From Argentina anserina (lineage: Eukaryota; Streptophyta; Magnoliopsida; Rosales; Rosaceae): a stretch of 64,000 bases of DNA. The stretch's first letter is position 1. Each line of letters starts with the position of its first letter. The stretch spans positions 25,854,001 through 25,918,000 of the forward strand of contig NC_065876.1 of the NCBI RefSeq assembly GCF_933775445.1. The letters run 5' to 3'. Both the position numbers and the translations under genes were made by a program. Positions 1 to 13,333 of this stretch are shown in pieces. Under the pieces are notes generated by a model that had not been told where the DNA came from, ran no database searches, and was given only the letters and a program-made list of their open reading frames with translations.

Positions 1-3000
1 TATCTTCTAACTCAGCTTTTGTAATCTCTAGCCTTTGGATCTGTTCATCCCTTTTTACAGGAAGAAAAATTAGATATTAGAACAAACTAGATTAGGTTAC
101 ATTATTAAACCAAACTAAGTGGATTTCAGAATACATTATTAAAAACACATCGCATGCTGATGCCATTGCTAGTGGTACAATCAAGATCAAACCAGTTTTA
201 ATGATCTTTGTTATGTGCCACCATCAAAGTAAAAATTTTAAATAAAATGTGTGTGTACATGTATCTATCCTGAGAACATCATTCAAACATATATGCGACA
301 CAGAAAATCTGATAACACTAAACAAGAATTGAGGTCATGCATGCATCACTTACTCCTCCTCAACACTAAAGCCAATGGATTCCATGGAAAGGTTCTTTCT
401 TGCCTGGAGTCATACACAATAAGATAAGATGATAAACAAAAGACCTCAGTATATTCACTAGATAAGGATCATAAATGCAAAAACATGCACATTAAAAACA
501 GTGTGTGACAGTTAGCAAAATTCAAAAATTTGAGAAGCAAAAATTTCATAAAGCAATTGGGGAAATTATCAACTAATGAAAAATTCTTTGAGAAGCTAAA
601 CACCAACAGTAATCTGGAGAACTTAAACTTACACCGGTACGTCCCCAGTTAGAGCGATGCCTTGCCCCATAATCAGGTCCATTTGATATACTTGAAGATT
701 TTTGTATGCATGGAAGGCCATGGCCAGTTGAATGATGCACAACACCTGTTTCCGTAGAATCATCTTTTACTCCAACAGACTCATTGTCCAGCTCCGCTGA
801 GTTATTTTCACTTAAATTTGGTTTAGTATCATTGCTTTTTACACCAATTTCTGGCTTCACATGTTTAAGTGATCTTGATGACAACTTCTTCTGAGTTTTG
901 CTTTCATCGCCTCCATCAGGAACCTTGCTAGCTTCCTGTGCCAACTGAACCAATAAGATATGTTAAAGTACAATTCACGCAGAACCAGATGAAGCACATA
1001 ATACAGTACACGAGCGTATGTAAATATCAATAGAAATCACTATTCCATGTATTCATGAGAATAGAATTTGGAAACTAGAGTAAATTTAGCAATCATGTAG
1101 ATGGAGCAAAAAGCCCACAGATGTGGGTGAGTAAAAGATTGTCTTTGGTATCGGGAATCTTAAGACCATGAGCTTGGGACATCAACACTTGCACACAGTG
1201 AATGTAGAATACATACACCTTTCAAAGTGTTTTTTGGAAAGAGATTAGCATAACAACTGTACATAAGAGTAGAGTAGGTGACGACACATTTGAAGAGATT
1301 ACAATATTAATCTACTCAAGTTGAGATGACTGGACATATTGCTGCCTCAATTTTGTAGGTATTTCCATCATCACAGTGAAAGCATAGTTTATATAGGTAA
1401 AGTTAGGAAGTAGAAACGAACCTTATTGTCAAGCTGTTCATCATCTTCATCACTCTCAGTGCATGACCCACTGACAATTTCAACATCATCATCATCGTAT
1501 TCTCCAGAGTCAGTTTCATCATCTTCATAATACTCATCATCTTCTGTTGCCCCCTCGGAGTCAGTTTCATCATCTTCTGTGTCACTGTATAGTTCCAGGG
1601 ACAAGGAACCTTCCTGCAAATAAACTAGCATTATGGAACAGTACAAACCCAAGATGAAGTAAACATTGACATATTTACGTATGGAAGAAGAACTAGATAC
1701 TTTACTTTCATGGTTCAATTTAGAAATTAACCCCAAGTCCAACTTCATTTTTTTTTTGTGTACAACAATTCACTTGCGAATATATGTTTTTTTTTTCAAT
1801 ATATTCACTAATCTTGAAAATACACCAAGAGCAGACGCCAAGAAGACAGCATGGTAATTTGAGCAGTGGATGTGTTAACCACAGAAACACTTAAAGACAC
1901 TATCCATAAGAAAAAAAACAGCTTGGTAGAAAGCTAGGAGCCTACCCCAAATATGTTATCATACTCCTCCAGCAAAGTTATAACAATTGCTTGAGCATGA
2001 TTAGCTGCAGCAGCTGCTTGCAAAAGCTGAACCGAATTGTCACCACCCACACTAAAATCATTCTCGATTTCACAATCCCCAGCTAGAAGCGGACGAAGAA
2101 GCAAGGGAGCCATGCAAGCTGCCACAGCTGAGCAGCTCATTCGATTCACAGCTTTGTGAGAAGCAATAGTTTGCATCATTAATAGAATTCTGAATCAAGC
2201 AAATAAAAATTTAGTTATAAACTTATAATTAACTTATGACTAGGCCCAAAAAAAATGCAAGGTTGTAAAGTAAGTGAGAAGCACAGGAATAGGGACACAA
2301 AAACACAAATCAAACAGAACAGAAATCACAAGTAATGATAACAACATAAAGAAAACCTTTGCAATAAACAGCGGTTTGGCTCTGGGAATGTATCACATAT
2401 TGTCGTACGCATGGCATTGATTCTACCACCCCGATCATTACCTGATCATTATTAAATTATTTTGTAAAGATAATCAAATATACTAGCAAAGATATGCGTA
2501 AACTTATAGAACAAAGTTGCAATGAACAATTATTTTCAGATTTGAGGCTTCGACACGTATAGCAGACCCAGAGCATTTAAAATTTTCCAAGCTGGGTTAG
2601 AGGTGATGTATCTACTTAACATTGAGCGACAAAAACGACATTTTCTTATAGTGGTAGTGAACCTGGAGGTTCATATTTCTTTTCTTTATTAAATGGCACT
2701 CCAATTTACTGGGTCGTAGTGTAAAGTCTGGTCTTGAGGAGAAATAGATTCATAATTTGGATTTAGGATTTTCAATAAAGATCCTTGGGGTGCAACTCAA
2801 AACATGCAAGAGTCTCACTGCAGCACAGAGTTTAAAAGTTGATATGCTAACTGATCAATATAGAACCCCAATTGACTGCTACTGGTTCGCCAGTTTACAA
2901 TACAATAAATGCTCGGGACCAATAACTGAAAATATTTTATGTATTATATTTGTATCCATATGGCATAATATTTGTAATATAATTAAAAAATTCACTCAAG

Positions 3001-6000
3001 CAGCATGTAGTTTATCTTTTTCTGAACTGTTAATCAGATTACGCAACACATCATGACCGACTGAGACAGCAAATAAGAGAAAGATGGTACATCATATAGA
3101 AAATGCATCATACCAGACTTGCGAAAGGAATCAAGCAATGCATTGCAGCAAGATGCAGGGACTGGAGAAGATGGCAACTCCCGGAGGACATACTAGAAAT
3201 ATACATAAACACAGAAAATTTTAAAACAGCTTATAACCAGAGAATTCTATAAGTTACATGAAAAATCAACATTTTGTTTCCAAAACAATTACCTTTACAC
3301 AATCAGCAATGACATGCGGATCCTCATCAGGAGAAAACTCAACTTTCCCTGATTGATAAAGTAACAATCAAAATACTTAATAACTTAAGTTTTTTTTTTT
3401 AGGGAAATGAATTTACTTCATTCAGCGACAACGCCATGCATGGCCACAAGGACCAAAACACAAGAGGTGACAAGCCGCCTCTAATAACTTATTAACTTTA
3501 GTGCATGTGCATTTTCAGACAAAACCTTATTCAGGTATAAATACCATTTAAGTGCAGACGTTGGCATTTAGTTTATAGAAATGGAACTAACTTAAGACAG
3601 AGCACCCTGAATCTACAGACGTGAAAAAGTTCCACTACAGGTAATTCAAGAATATTATGAAAAACCAAACTAGAGCTAAGTAGCCCATAACAATAGTTTT
3701 CAATCAGGAACTAATGCTCAGCTGTCTCACATACTTCAGGAGAAAAACATAATGATGAAAGAACACAAATTATAATTTCCAAAATAACATATCAAAAAAA
3801 AAAAAGAGAGAGTACTAACCCTGCTCATATTCCCGTATTCGACGTTCAACATCATCAACATCTGCAGCTTGTCGCAAGATTCCTTCTACCTTGACTCCTA
3901 TTAAATGCTATCAAATCATCAGATTCATACAACTGAAAAAGGAAAATAAATCTCTCTTTATTATAATAGAGATGTTGGGCTTGATATCGTCTGTGGTGAG
4001 AAGTGTGATTACGAAATACCCTCAGGTGACAGATTGGACTTAATTATGTAATGCTATGTAAGACATATTATATCCAGCTGCCAATTAAGATGCTTCTGAT
4101 GATGCAGGCATTAAGTTAATGCGGTTCTCTGAAAAGAAATTTATGGAAAAATTGGGAAACAAGATTCTCTTTCATCAGATAAGATGAGCAATACAAGAGA
4201 AGTCAGTGCACCAGATTGGCTACAACTACACGCGAAGAGATTAAATAAAAGAGTCAGATAAAGAGAACTCACCATGTTCTTCTACGAACCTAAGGGCTTT
4301 CTCCAAAAAACATGGAGCTCCATCAACATCTTCCAAGGCAAGCAAGATAGGAACCCCAATAATTGTAGACTTCACAGGTGGTTTCTCCTTTGCTTTAAAA
4401 AAAATACAGAAAACACCAATATTTCAAAAAGGTGTTTTAATATAATTTGCTTTAATACCAATATATAATATAATTTCTTGAGACTGCTAGCAATAATGAG
4501 CAATGTAAAGCACTTCTCCGAAAGCATCACTGTGGGGGGAGCTTACGCTGATCCGAAGTACTATCTTTGGAATCTGTCTGATCATTCCCCAAGATACCAT
4601 TTTTCCCCACACCATGAGCGCCACATGGAGCTTGTGACAAAGCGTTCTCCAAAGCTTCCTTCCATTCATGTAGATCCTTCAAAGTTTCAGCCTGCAGAAG
4701 CAACAGATATAGCCAATACATCAGCAACAAAGAGAACAACAATCTAACTTCCAAACCAAACTTTTGGTCCAAAGGCCTTCAAACTACCACACACACACAC
4801 AAAGGCTTTCAGTTTCTCAGTGTTTTCCCTTCTTCTAAGTCTTATGAAAAAGTCGTGTCTCATTCCTCTTCCCTTCAAGTTTTAATAGCTATAGAAATTG
4901 TGCGTGTGACTGTGTGTGTGTGGGGGGGGGGGATAACCTGGATTAAGATGCTCATGAAGGAAAATTTTGATCAAACAATCCAGATCAGTGAACATGAAAT
5001 GAAGTAGAAGCAAATCATATTTATTATATGCTAAGATCAGTTTTATTGCTTCTAGCTTGATATGGCATGATACTTCAGGTGCTATAGAATTTACACTTTC
5101 TAGTCAGTTCAATGTGCACATTTTATCGCTTCTAGCTTTCTTTATACAGCTTTAGGTGCTATAAACTGCACATTTTCTAGTCAATTAATTTTTTTTGAAA
5201 GCAATATCTTTCGGAGTCAGTAGAGTATGCTTTTTGTGTGGATTCTGTTCAATATCCTGCCCTGGATTTGTTCTCATTTATTTTCCTATCCACAAAAGAG
5301 AAAGCACAGAAGTTGTTAACAGTTCCAGTGGGAGAATACAGAAGAGACACTAAGAAATGTGCACCTTAAGTGTGAAGGCTCGCCCATCACGACCATCTGG
5401 AAAGAGCACAGTCAAGAGTTTCTTGTCTTCTTTGACAACCACACTAGAAATAGGAACAAGCAAATGCGAAGAAATTAGTGATTGTTTTGGTCTCTGTGAT
5501 AAAAACCAGTCATACACAGCAGGTAGATCTAATCTGGAATTACAAGCCAACCTGCCTGAATTGTTGAGGTCAATACCACCGAGGGTCAAATTCACTTCAC
5601 TCCCCTTCTGAACTGCACTCTGGCAATGTATATATAGAACAGAAAATTAGAAACTTCAGTAATTAAACAAGAAAAAGAGAGACGAGGAACCATAAATGAA
5701 ACTTCAGATTCTACCTATGTCCAGGCACACAACTTGACCCAAATATATAATATCATAAACTACACACACAGAGGCATGCATTCCTAGCCCCTTGCTTTTT
5801 CTTATGGCACAATAAAAATATCCGCCAATCAAGCAAAGACCTTCCTATGTTCCTATTCTTTAGTAAATCCTACTGATATGAGCCTTCATTTATTAAACTT
5901 AGCCCATCATTGTCTACTAGACCATTCCAACCCTAATTCTTCATCATGTTCCTAAGATTTAAAACTTTATAAGGAAACCTAGCAGCTAACAAGTAACCTT

Positions 6001-7054
6001 CATTTGCTTCATTGTCATCTTAAACTATATACAGAAGAAAGAACATTGTCTCACTATTTACCAGAAAGAGCTACTTACAGGATCACTTCTGAAGAAAACA
6101 AGTGAAGTACGAGTTAGAATAAACCATCTTTTCTTCCAGGATGTCCATCCAATTCCTTTGGAAGATATAAACAGAGGCCCGCTCTTATAAATCTGCATAC
6201 TTAAATTACTTTAATGACCGGGAAATTGATAACATAAATAACAAATTGGTGAAAAATAGCACAGTATCAATTCATTGTTGCATCTAAAGTTCTGACTTTG
6301 CCATTTTTTCTTTCTTCTAATGAAGGAGTACGCTACCATTAACATGGTCAGCTGTAAAGCTTAAATTTTGTGACAGTACAGTATATATATAGTCTCCACT
6401 CATATGTTGTTATTCATCTGAACAAGCGTTGGGTGACAGACATTAGTTGCACGAATATATACATTCAACATCATATGTGGTATCCATCGACAGAAATTCC
6501 CAGAAGTATGTGAAAATGAAATATCTATAGCCACCCCCTGCTCAATCAGATTGGTAATAAAGGAAATGGTATGGTGATCCAATAAATTTTACAATGTCAA
6601 TACTGACAATTCGGTATCACTGGAACACTATTAACAGGCCAATGCAAAGTTGCAAACCGCGAATCGAGTCCAAAATGCCAAATTATATTTAACCTCAATA
6701 GTATCATGAGTGAATATACAACAGAAATTACCGTATTGCCACCACGAGAAGTGTGAGAATCAGGATGATCTGGGCCATGATCAGGACCGCCAGCTGGGGG
6801 CGGCGGAGGATGAGATTGACCATCCCCCTAAAACACACAACAACATGAAAAAATAAACAGATAAATTTCCTTTGCACCACAGTTAATGTAATTCATCATG
6901 TAATTGTGTCTAATCCATGCATATTTACATGACAGTATATGATGCCAACCTTCAAGTGTATAACGCTTATGTGAAGAAAGAAACAGCATTTGAAACAAAA
7001 GAACACAATTGAACCGGAACACACCTGAGGCGCTTCCGGGATTATGTTAGTCAT
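1..7054 (-). CDS. REN1: REN1-type Rho (ROP) GTPase-activating protein, PH + RhoGAP, 3' end outside window
   Basis: Sixteen minus-strand exons: 7054-7025, 6827-6732, 6192-6079, 5619-5552, 5443-5365, 4691-4547, 4392-4273, 3897-3820, 3348-3293, 3192-3114, 2441-2357, 2189-1946, 1613-1422, 944-633, 403-354 and 50 to beyond base 1. All introns are GT-AG and the phases agree. About 599 residues are visible. After a Pro-rich N-terminus come a PH domain (about 43-145, beginning IYKSGPLFIS), a RhoGAP domain (about 180-390) with arginine finger GILRQ (Arg about 226), an acidic Asp/Glu stretch (about 399-462) and the start of a C-terminal coiled coil (DEQIQRLEITKAELED). Known for the family: Arabidopsis REN1 speeds GTP hydrolysis by ROP1 and confines active ROP to the pollen-tube tip. 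The start chosen is the first ATG that gives MTNIIPEAPQ; the frame is open upstream to a leader splice site but has no upstream ATG in that exon. Confidence 0.93.
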
Positions 7055-7540
7055 TGGCTGATCCCAAACGTCAGAGAAACATCCCCCACACCTCAGCCAA
7101 AATGGATCAGCACTCGGCACCTACACATATCAGACTCCAGATCAACATCACACCCAAGCAAACCATGCAATGATTGCAATCCAATTATCCAAACCCAGAA
7201 AGAAAACAACCATATTACTCATCAAACAATCAAACCCACATTTCCTATAAACAAGGAATGATCATACAGAAAAACAACATGAAATCCAAAAATGTGGAAA
7301 TGATTGACATACCTTTGTGTGGGAGTTGGACACGAACCAATTGAAATGTGAGTTGTCTGGTGCTGGGGATAGAAAGAATAGGATTGAATCACGAAAACAG
7401 AAATTGTGAGAGGATTTTCTTTGTCTATTTTGTTTTGTTTCAGGTGAAAAAAATGAGAGAGACCCCCCAACGGAAAACAAAACTGGGTGGTCAATCGAGC
7501 AATGGCCTTAGAAACCGGGCTCCTCCTTATGTTGTACACG
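7055..7540 (-). other. 5' leader of the REN1-type gene with a leader intron
   Basis: A good donor (AAAG then GTATG, intron base 7312) and acceptor (TGTAG, intron base 7121) predict an intron in the untranslated leader at 7121-7312. The transcription start is not visible. Inferred from splice signals only. Confidence 0.5.
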
Positions 7541-10003
7541 TCATCTCTATTCTTAGACTCCGACGTGTTGGAAGGAAAACGTGCCGAGGCATTCTGGGGA
7601 TTTCATACACTTTGATCTGACTTTGTATTATTTCTCTCTAAGGTTTGGTGCTCGGGTGTCCCTGTCTCCTTTCATCACTTTGCATTCCTCGAATCACGTC
7701 CTAAGTTTGGGTTTAAAATTCCGAACTAATTTTTGAATGCTACCTGAATACAATGGTGAAATGGAAATGAATGTTGGTCCGAACATCTTTTGTACGTTTA
7801 CCGGTTATTGAAAGAACGTTTGTAAGTTGCATATTTTGAGTTTCGCGGGTATTCGTTTGTTAGTTGATGGTTTGAATAGATCGGTATTATTATTTACAAA
7901 ATCAGTTGTCACCCTCTTAAGTGACATACCTAAATCCAATTGGATAGAGTTCGACTTACAAGGAAAACACATTAGTTAGTGGAAATGGGACCAAATTGGA
8001 AGGTACATGATTAACTTTTAAAAGGCATAGACCGTGAGATAGATAGACTTCGACGTATTCAGATTATATGGATATAACTTAATTAATAATAAAAAAAAAA
8101 CATAAGAAGATGGATCTCATAATGAATCCATGCCCATGTCACCTCTAAATTCAAGGACCTAATGAGTGGACAAACGATATATGCAATGATGCAATTATGC
8201 AAACACCACATGTGCTTTCTTAAGCGGGCACAAATCATAGCAATGTATGCATGCTTGTTCTCCTAATTGATAGTAATGGGAACATAAAAGCTAAGGCCTC
8301 ACATCATTCGAAAGGTGACTCCAAAAATGCAACGATTTTATTTTGCAACGACCAACATAAAAGCAAGAAGACAATGGGTCAAAACCAATTAATTAGTTTT
8401 CATCTTTCTCCTTTGAACATCACTCGTGCTATAGTCTAAATTGTCCTTTTCTAATTTTTGCGAATGATATATAGTCTATAGTCTAAACTGTCCAAGTGAT
8501 AGCGTGGTACCAAAGTGACACAAAGTAAGTAGATTTGTAGATATATAACGAAAAGTAATATTATCTAGGTGAACCAAATACTCAATTTTCAATTATTATT
8601 GCTATGCACAATACTGTCTACAATCCCATCCGGCCATGATTCGGTGACATTCCCCAATTCATAGCGATAGTGAAGCGGCAACATCATTTTGGGTTTCATG
8701 TCTTCTAAATTGAAGATTTCGTAGTAGATATGAAACATGGTGTTTGCTCTTACATGTTTGATTATATTGGAATGAGATGAATGACCTAACCTTCAACAAA
8801 CGATCATTGATGCCTAAACCACGAGGACTAGTTTTCAAGCCTAGCTTGCAATTGATGCTCATTGCCATCAGATTCCCGAATAGCATCTCCCGGCTCCATT
8901 CAAGCCAGGTTTTCTTCAGCTTATGTAATCATACAAGCTCTGCTTCACCTCCATTGCATATATCAGCCTGATATTCGTTCAATCAGCAAATGCAGACTGC
9001 CTTTTCATTATACGTTTCAAGTTTCTTTCACATATTCATAGAAATCATATGCTCGCCCAATGCTTTTGAATATCTTCTTGTACGATTCCGATCATACATG
9101 ATCAACAAATTAATTATTCTCATTTCAAAAAATATTACTGATCACTAATCCTTGGTCGCACATATCTAAACCCCTCAGCCCTCAGGCCCTCACTTATAAT
9201 GATGTCAAATACCTTTTCAAAAAAAAAAAAATTCAAATGAGACCAATTTTTGTAACACCAAATGACAAATTATTAATGGGAAAGAATTCATCTTCCTTCT
9301 AGTCTTCTGTTCCACTCATGATATTCCATTCTAACATCTCTATGTTAATCATTTATTAACAAATATCCAATCTAAAAATGCCACGTGCACTCCACGTCAA
9401 ATTTCTTTACTTAACAAAAGCATGGGATCATCCTAGCATAAGCCAAGTACAATTAGCAACTTAATCTCCGTTATTATAGCTTCACCAAAATTTTAAAATC
9501 TCTAAAATGATCATGCTAGAGATAAAAAAAATAAAGAGATAAAATACTATGTGAAAAGCATAATATGGTAAACTATAAAAATTTAAAGTAAAATAAAATA
9601 AAGAAAGATGACTTAAAATTAGGAGAATATTGTGTATAATATGAAGTAGATAAACTAAAAGTAATTTTTTTAAGTGATTGTATAAATGTATAATCCGTGA
9701 AAATTTACACGGTACAGGCTAGCAGTAATAATGATTTCTTAAAATACTTAGGCAAAACAAATACAAGCCAATGTGGTTTAGGAGTACAACATTCCGTCCC
9801 GTCCCGTGATCATATCAACCCTTCCAGGCTACCAAACCCATTCCTTTTCCTTCTTCTTCTTCTTCTTCTTCTTCCAAACCCAGTGTTCCAATCAAATTCA
9901 ATTTCTTAATTCTTTTCTTTTATTAATTTAAATTTAAATCGCAGACGTCACATATAAGCCAAAACAAAACAAAAACTGCAAGCAAGTAACCTCATTACAG
10001 ATC
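7541..10003. other. AT-rich intergenic DNA, no supported gene
   Basis: No coding region is supported between the REN1-type gene and the next gene. Short open frames at 8659-8886 (minus) and 8777-8971 (plus) overlap each other, have no recognisable domain and may be relic or chance. A TTC microsatellite lies at about 9851-9874. Confidence 0.6.
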
Positions 10004-10015
10004 GAGAGAGAGAGA

Positions 10016-10047
<32 letters not shown>
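10004..10047. repeat. GA/CT microsatellite in a 5' leader
   Basis: A run of GA dinucleotides with one GG interruption lies about 100 bases before the ATG at 10150, probably in the 5' leader of that gene. Such tracts are common in plant leaders and can bind GAGA-type (BPC) factors; that role is inferred. Confidence 0.8.
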
Positions 10048-10149
10048 CCCGCCCAATCATTCATCCAGAGCTCCCAGAAAACGACACGCCGTTTCAGACC
10101 TTCCCTAGGGCTTCCATTTCCCGTCGCCGATTTCGGTCATTCCACACTC

Positions 10150-12883
10150 ATGGAGGTCGCCGTCCCCCTTCCCAAACCGGCCTCCGCTTCCGCCGCCGCC
10201 GTCGCGAAGCTGAGGAGAGAGAATTCCGACGAGGATCGCCTCCGAGTCAAGAGGAAGACTCTCCAGGCGGTGCTCGACCAGTGCCAGCGAGCTCTGGAAT
10301 CGCTCGGCACCACCGCCGACGGTGGCGATAACGGTGACGACGACGACGATGATGATGATGATGATGAAGAAGAAGATAGAGACGGCGGTGGTGGTGACGC
10401 CGTTGACGAAAGCAGTAGCTCCACCGCCACCACGAGTTCTGGCGCTGACTGCGAAGCTGATGAGGTATATATCTCAGCTCAATTTTGTGAAATTTCAGAT
10501 TCAATTGTTCGAATTTCGGTTTTTTATTATTTATTAGATAGAGGCATAAGAATAGCTTCAGAGTTTTGAAATTTAATTATAAGCTTGAGAAGCAATCGAG
10601 CTATTCAGCTGAATTAGTTAGAAAAAATTGGGTGCTTTAATTGATTATATAGTGTGGTTTTAATACTGTGATTGATTGACAAATTTTGAAGTTGATAACT
10701 ATGCACTTTGATTTCATGGGATGCTAATGATGTAGCCTTTTACAATTCACTGGATTGGTTTGCGTATTCTTTATGTGTCCCGACGAATTAGTTGTCACCC
10801 CGTAATAGCTTTGCAGATTGTTGAATGACTCAATAAGCAAACCTATGCTCATTGTTATCCAAGTTGATTATTTAATTCAGGAAATTCATATATAATTCTT
10901 GATGCAGTTGTGCGATCTTCTTAAATCTAGATTTGAGTGCCCAGACTTCCTAGAAAAGCTACAATCTGCACAGGCATCAGTTCCACAAAATATCGCCGGT
11001 AAGCATCTGAAGATGTTCAACTATATATTAAAAGCATGTAATGTTTGTTTTTCAACTTTTCTTTATCATGTCCATACCAAACTATTCATGTTTTGTGACA
11101 GAAGAAGGCAATTCCTGGGATCTAGTCAGTGAGGAAGATGTATGGGATTATGAGAAGGACAACTTGGGTGAAGATGAATATGTCCTCGTTAAACAAGAAG
11201 ATATAGTAGAGGGTATTGCATGCTTTATGGCCGCATACTTGTTGTCCCTTAAAGAGACTAAGGTATCGTATAATTCGTATTACCATTGATCTAGTCATTG
11301 GTTGCATGCTTTACTATACTGCGACAACTTTGATTAACTTCTATGAGAAAGTTCCAGTGATATGTATAATAATTATTAGAATGTACCTTATCAAATGGAA
11401 ATTGTGGCCCCTTGTTTGTGCTACCGTCATCCCATTTTGTTTTCTCTTGCAACGACCTTTATCCTTTTATGTATGGACTCCTAGTTTTTCCCTGTCATTT
11501 CATATGATTTTATTGCTTGTTGCCTCTGTTCTGTTGAAATCTACATGTTATGTTGATACTTGGGTTATGGAAGCATCTAGTCGTCTACAGTGTCCTGCAA
11601 CATCTATTAATTCAAGTCTTAAAATTCATTCCTCTATTACATGGTGTTGCCAATACATAGCTGAGTTGCTTGTTTTCTTATCATTCTAGGTAGCTTTCCC
11701 AGTGTTTAGGGTTTAGGTAGCTTTCCCAGTGTTTTTTTTTTAATATATAGATTTTTTATTCAACTTTTTCGAGTCACTCATACATCCATCTTAACTATCA
11801 TTTACTGGTTAAGTTGATGTGTTACCCATTGCTTTGTATTTAAGTCTGTAATTTATAGTTTTCTCACTGGCAGTTCTAAAGAGTATAACATTTTTGTGTA
11901 CTGGTTATAATGTTATCAAGTAGGTAGATTTGATTTATTATGACTTGCGTTTCTTAAGAGAACATGTTTTAACTATTAATGCATATGCAGTTATCATTCT
12001 TCTGGCACTAGTCTTTACTATTGTCTTTCATCTATCAATTATGTGAGTATCTGAGGAGAGTTAGGGCTTAGTGCATTAGTGATGAGCCATTATGCTGCAG
12101 CATCAGTATTGGCATTATAAATATTGTTGTGTGTGAATGTGCCAGAGAGATTGTTAGCCTTCGCTAAATAAAGATTAAGACAAAAAAAGATTGGGATTCC
12201 TTATGCATCGATATGATAAGAACATTTTTAATTCTGTCATAAATTGAAATTGTTTATTCAAGCATTTGGATTGTATTATGGTTTAACAGTGGTATGTATT
12301 CTTTTTTAATTGTTTCATGTTTGGTTTGCAGGAATTGACCCCCACTCAACTTCAGGAAGGTGAGCTTCATTTAATTTTTTATGTTACTGACTGAATCGAG
12401 AATATTAGGCATATAAAATTGGACAATTCTAATCTTTTGGGTCCATGAGCATTTTGATCGATCGAGTAAGGAGTGATATCTGACACTTTCAAACCTCTCA
12501 TGCAGCCCTCAGCAAAACATTCTCAGTGAAAAAGAAGAAAGGAAAGCTTCGAAAGGCATGGGATGGAAGCAAAGTCATCTATAATGTAGCATCATGGGGA
12601 GCAACAGCCATTGGGTAGATCACTATACTTCTCTTTTTCTCTGTTGACTACTGTTTCTAATCTGAAGTTTGTATTTCTCGCAATTATATATAGTGATGTG
12701 TTGCAGAATCTAATTATCTTTGCTGAATTTCTATCTACAGTTCCCGATTCTTAATTTTACATTTATGCTGTTTTCTGACCACTTTTAATCAATATTGACA
12801 GGATATATCAGAACCCTGTAATTGTAAGGGCTGCCACAAAAGCCTTCTGGACATCTTGCCAAGTTATATCAAAGCTTCTTTAG
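10150..12883 (+). CDS. conserved plant protein of unknown function, acidic, 261 aa
   Basis: Six exons (10150-10464, 10908-10998, 11102-11262, 12332-12359, 12506-12614, 12802-12883) join in phase to 261 codons plus TAG. I do not recognise a named family. Visible features: an Ala/Pro-rich N-terminus; Lys/Arg-rich residues 20-40; a Gly/Asp/Glu low-complexity run near residues 57-83 encoded by GAC/GAT repeats; an acidic aromatic segment (SWDLVSEEDVWDYEKD); a short hydrophobic stretch (GIACFMAAYLLSL); a basic patch (KKKKGKLRKAW); and a C-terminal segment (SWGATAIGIYQNP) rich in small and hydrophobic residues. The last two hydrophobic stretches could associate with membrane, but no clear transmembrane helix or signal peptide is seen. 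The precise splice phasing and an intact frame over six exons argue for a real gene. The intron between exons 3 and 4 is over 1 kb. Confidence 0.85.
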
Positions 12884-13333
12884 ATTATCATTGCTGCTGT
12901 TGAAAGGGTTTACAGTGTTCAGGATTGACTTTGATGTGTTTACACTGAGTGACTTCTTGTTCCCCATGTTCTGTAACATCACTGGCATTCGTTTCGTGCT
13001 ACAGGTGGCTCGATTCCTTGATCAAATTCAATCATGTAAATATTTCCTTCTAGTTGAAGAGTGCAAATCAAATTCGTCATCCAAACCCGTCTTCACGATG
13101 GTTGATTCCCACATATAAGACATAACACTCGCAACTTCAAATGCAAGAATTCCATAACTGCTTCGTCCTTCGTTTTCCTTCCATACCGCAACTGCCCCCG
13201 CCATCTCTTACACACCCTAGCTACCAGAGATGCGTAAGCCAAACTAAGCTGATCAATTTCTGTATAAAAAGACGATTTTAGTTGCGAGATTGAGAGAATT
13301 AGAATACCCAGGCTTGAAGTTGCGGATCTGAGG
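12884..13333 (+). other. spacer between the acidic-protein gene and the PPR gene
   Basis: About 450 bases that must hold the 3' end of one gene and the promoter and leader of the next. No separate gene is supported; the short open frames here show no domain. Confidence 0.6.

Noticed and set aside
11216..11689. 157-codon plus-strand ORF
   Set aside because: Lies in and beyond exon 3 of the gene at 10150, runs through the intron, and is in another frame.
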